34,533 nt of DNA from Acidobacteriota bacterium (GTDB lineage: Bacteria; Acidobacteriota; Terriglobia; Terriglobales; Acidobacteriaceae). Positions 32,556 to 34,533 of the stretch are shown one piece after another; position 1 is the first letter of the stretch, and each line of letters opens with the position of its first letter. Where the stretch lies: assembly GCA_019510535.1 (NCBI GenBank), contig JAEKKE010000084.1, positions 1 to 34,533 of the forward strand. Reading direction: 5' to 3'. The notes below the pieces were generated by a model, which saw only the letters and a program-made list of their open reading frames with translations, was not told the origin of the DNA and made no database searches. A program made the position numbers and the translations under genes.

Positions 32556-34533
32556 ATGAAGCAACGACAGGTGGAGCAATATGAGATTGTCCGGAAGCTG
32601 GGTGCGGGCGGTTCCGGCGTCGTCTATCTTGCCACGGACACCCTGCTGCAACGTCCGGTCGTTCTCAAGCTGATCAAGCGTGGAGCCCTGACCGTCGAGC
32701 AGATCCGTTCGACCGTTCTGCGCGAGGCCCGGCTCGCCTCCGCCATCGATCATCCCAACGTCTGTGCGATCTACGACACAGGCGAGACCGAGGATGAGGC
32801 ATTCATTGCCATGCAATACATCCCCGGCAAGAGCCTGGACAAGGTCATCGGCGAGGGACCTGCGAGCCTGCAGCTCATCCTCTCGGCAGGTATGCAGATG
32901 GCCGACGGCCTCGCCGCCGCGCATGCGCTCGGCATCTTCCATCGCGACCTCAAGCCCGCCAACGTCATGCTGACGGATGGCGGCTTGATTAAGATCCTCG
33001 ACTTCGGCCTCGCTCGGCGGCTCTCTGCAGAAGATATGCACTTTGACCCCGTGAAGCCCGGTGACAAGCGCGATGTGAATGCTCCGGTAGGACCGACATA
33101 CACCGCTCGTGGCGGTACTGTGGCCTATATGGCTCCCGAGCAGTTCGTGACCGGGCAGTCGAGTGTGCAGAGCGATATCTTTGCGTTGGGACTCATTCTG
33201 TATGAGCTGGCCGCCGGCCGCCATCCGTTCCATCGTCCGGATGCGCCGGAGTTCCAGTCCATTCGAGCCATTCAGTTTTCTGATCCGCCGCCGTTGCGCG
33301 AGATTGCGCCCTCGCTTCCGCAGGAGCTTGAGAGTGTCATCCTCCGCTGCCTGGAGAAGCAGCCGTCGGCCCGCTTCGGATCAGCACTAGAGCTGCGCGA
33401 AAGCCTGAAGACCATTCTGACCACGATGCAGCTTGAAGCTGTCGTTGTGCCGGGAGGCTCGCCGCTCGCCCGTCTGGAGACGCCGCAGGAGGAAGAGAAG
33501 CGCTCCACCGGCATTCTGTCGATGCTTGCCGAGCGTTTCCGCGACAGCACCGAGACTCCTACCAAGGAAAACTCGATCGTCGTTCTCCCCTTCGTGAACT
33601 TCGCTCCGGCAGGTGATGTCTCTCCGCTCTATGGGCATGCACTTGCCGATGCTATGTCGGCCAGGTTGGCGCGTATCTCGGATCTCGTCGTGCGTCCCAC
33701 CAGCTCCCTGATGAATGTGCCGGTGCAGCAGCTTGATCCGCTGGCTATCGGCCGGAAGCTGCTGGTGCAGTTTGTGCTGGCCGGGAACTTCCTGCGGTCG
33801 GAGAAAGGCTTTGACCTGAACTGGCAGCTATTGGACGTCGCCGGGCAAAGCATTCTCGCCGGCGGCGCCATCAGTGTGGCATCGTTCGATCTGGTTGCCG
33901 TGCAGACGGAGATCAGTAACGAGGTCTTCGCCTCACTACAGGGCTTTGGTGGTCTGAAACGCAAGCGTGCCACAGGCGTCCCCAGTACCTCTGTACCGCT
34001 GACGGAAGATACCTCGGAAGACTATCTTCAGGGCCGCGCGATTCTTTCCAGCTTCATGCAGACGACCGGATCGCGCGACGATCTTGATCGGGCTCGCACC
34101 CTGCTGGAGGCGGTCGTAACGCGGAACCCGAACTTTGCTCCGGGATGGACTGGTCTCGGTATCGCCCAGTTGCAGTATGCCCGTCATGGCCTGGGTGGCC
34201 AGATGCATCTGCTGGAGGCACGCCGTGCTTTCGACAAGGCGTTGTCGCTCGATCCCGGATCGATTGAGGCGAATCTCTATCGCGTTTACATGCTGCTCTC
34301 ACGCGGTGAGAAAGAGAGCGTCCGTCACGGGATCGAGAATCTGCTGCAAACCGCGGAAAATGAATGGAACGTGCACACTATCGCCGGTATTACGTTGCGG
34401 CTCGATGGCATGTACGAAGAAGCGCTCGATCAGTTCTCGACCGCCCTCCGCCTCAATCCCTCGGGAGCCCCGAATATCTACAACCATCGCGCCCGCGTGT
34501 ATCAATACCAGAACCAGTTGGAGCTGGCCGGTG
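32556..34533 (+). CDS. Ser/Thr protein kinase with TPR repeats, 3'-truncated by window edge
   Basis: Bacterial Hanks-type kinase; 659 codons are visible and the frame is open at the window end. The kinase domain occupies about 8-275, with P-loop GAGGSGVVY, ATP lysine K38, helix-C E57, catalytic HRDLKPAN (D131, N136), DFGLA (149) and APEQ (193). A linker leads to a TolB/FlgO-like segment starting IVVLPFVNFAPAGD (about 346) that includes GHALADAMSARLARI. TPR-like helices follow from about 490 (RNPNFAPGWTGLGIAQLQYA, then LRLDGMYEEALDQFSTALRLNP). There is no membrane helix in the visible part. The ATG at 32556 lacks a clear ribosome site; GATAAT (32544-32549) six bases upstream could be a -10 element of a leaderless transcript. 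It probably regulates by phosphorylation and protein-protein contacts; targets are unknown. Confidence 0.9.
   Translation, partial: MKQRQVEQYEIVRKLGAGGSGVVYLATDTLLQRPVVLKLIKRGALTVEQIRSTVLREARLASAIDHPNVCAIYDTGETEDEAFIAMQYIPGKSLDKVIGEGPASLQLILSAGMQMADGLAAAHALGIFHRDLKPANVMLTDGGLIKILDFGLARRLSAEDMHFDPVKPGDKRDVNAPVGPTYTARGGTVAYMAPEQFVTGQSSVQSDIFALGLILYELAAGRHPFHRPDAPEFQSIRAIQFSDPPPLREIAPSLPQELESVILRCLEKQPSARFGSALELRESLKTILTTMQLEAVVVPGGSPLARLETPQEEEKRSTGILSMLAERFRDSTETPTKENSIVVLPFVNFAPAGDVSPLYGHALADAMSARLARISDLVVRPTSSLMNVPVQQLDPLAIGRKLLVQFVLAGNFLRSEKGFDLNWQLLDVAGQSILAGGAISVASFDLVAVQTEISNEVFASLQGFGGLKRKRATGVPSTSVPLTEDTSEDYLQGRAILSSFMQTTGSRDDLDRARTLLEAVVTRNPNFAPGWTGLGIAQLQYARHGLGGQMHLLEARRAFDKALSLDPGSIEANLYRVYMLLSRGEKESVRHGIENLLQTAENEWNVHTIAGITLRLDGMYEEALDQFSTALRLNPSGAPNIYNHRARVYQYQNQLELAG

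Noticed and set aside
32499..33233. Long minus-strand frame opposite the Ser/Thr kinase
   Set aside because: It is a shadow frame; the plus strand encodes a complete set of kinase motifs over the same bases.

Overview
The window is a G+C-rich, densely coded bacterial chromosome segment. Gene content and style fit an acidobacterium of the Terriglobus/Granulicella/Edaphobacter kind: a phoB-phoR-pst-phoU cluster, a ccmF-ccmH pair, a carboxypeptidase-regulatory-like protein, a CHASE3 kinase and a Ser/Thr kinase with TPR repeats. The taxonomic placement is inferred from overall protein character; no marker gene such as rRNA is present. I found no rRNA, tRNA, CRISPR array, phage or complete insertion sequence.

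Layout. 1-5140: 3' part of threonine synthase, an ABC exporter (-), hemW (+) and L-threonine aldolase (+). 5148-7302: a two-gene signalling operon on the minus strand, a receiver-only regulator followed by a CHASE3-PAS histidine kinase. 7459-14100: the phosphate regulon phoB-phoR-pstS-pstC-pstA-pstB-phoU on the plus strand, with a candidate Pho box between pstS and pstC. 14168-16612: a large secreted protein of unknown function. 16662-21161: a minus-strand run of nrdR, a flippase-like membrane protein, a lytic transglycosylase, a ZIP metal transporter, a DUF4149-like membrane protein and htpX. 21259-22278: a Tat-exported phosphatase (+). 22329-29584: minus strand, a carboxypeptidase-regulatory-like membrane protein, a penicillin-acylase-family hydrolase, a VOC protein and the cytochrome c maturation operon ccmF-ccmH-(88-aa protein). 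29693-30088: a second receiver-only regulator. 30368-32401: a sodium:solute symporter with a tightly linked 82-aa membrane protein. 32556-end: a Ser/Thr protein kinase with TPR repeats, cut by the window end.

Working together. PhoR/PhoB should sense and respond to low phosphate, PstSCAB imports phosphate, and PhoU links transporter state to PhoR. CcmF and CcmH carry out late steps of cytochrome c maturation. The 88-aa protein, and perhaps the membrane protein at 22329-23597 with a similar C-terminal tail, may assist.

Most unusual signal. Short, non-coding elements with imperfect terminal inverted repeats and a conserved central hairpin (arms GCGTTTTC/GAAAACGC) occur at 3967-4081, 13281-13434 and 18821-18939. 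In all three the element end supplies, or nearly coincides with, the stop codon of the adjacent gene (hemW, pstB, ZIP transporter). The copy inside the phosphate operon fits exactly between the last sense codon of pstB and the phoU start codon, and its right end forms the phoU Shine-Dalgarno sequence. A larger 264-bp inverted-repeat element at 26455-26718 shares one internal hairpin module with that copy. A second anomaly is the transglycosylase/flippase junction near 18080, which looks like a deletion that joined two genes.
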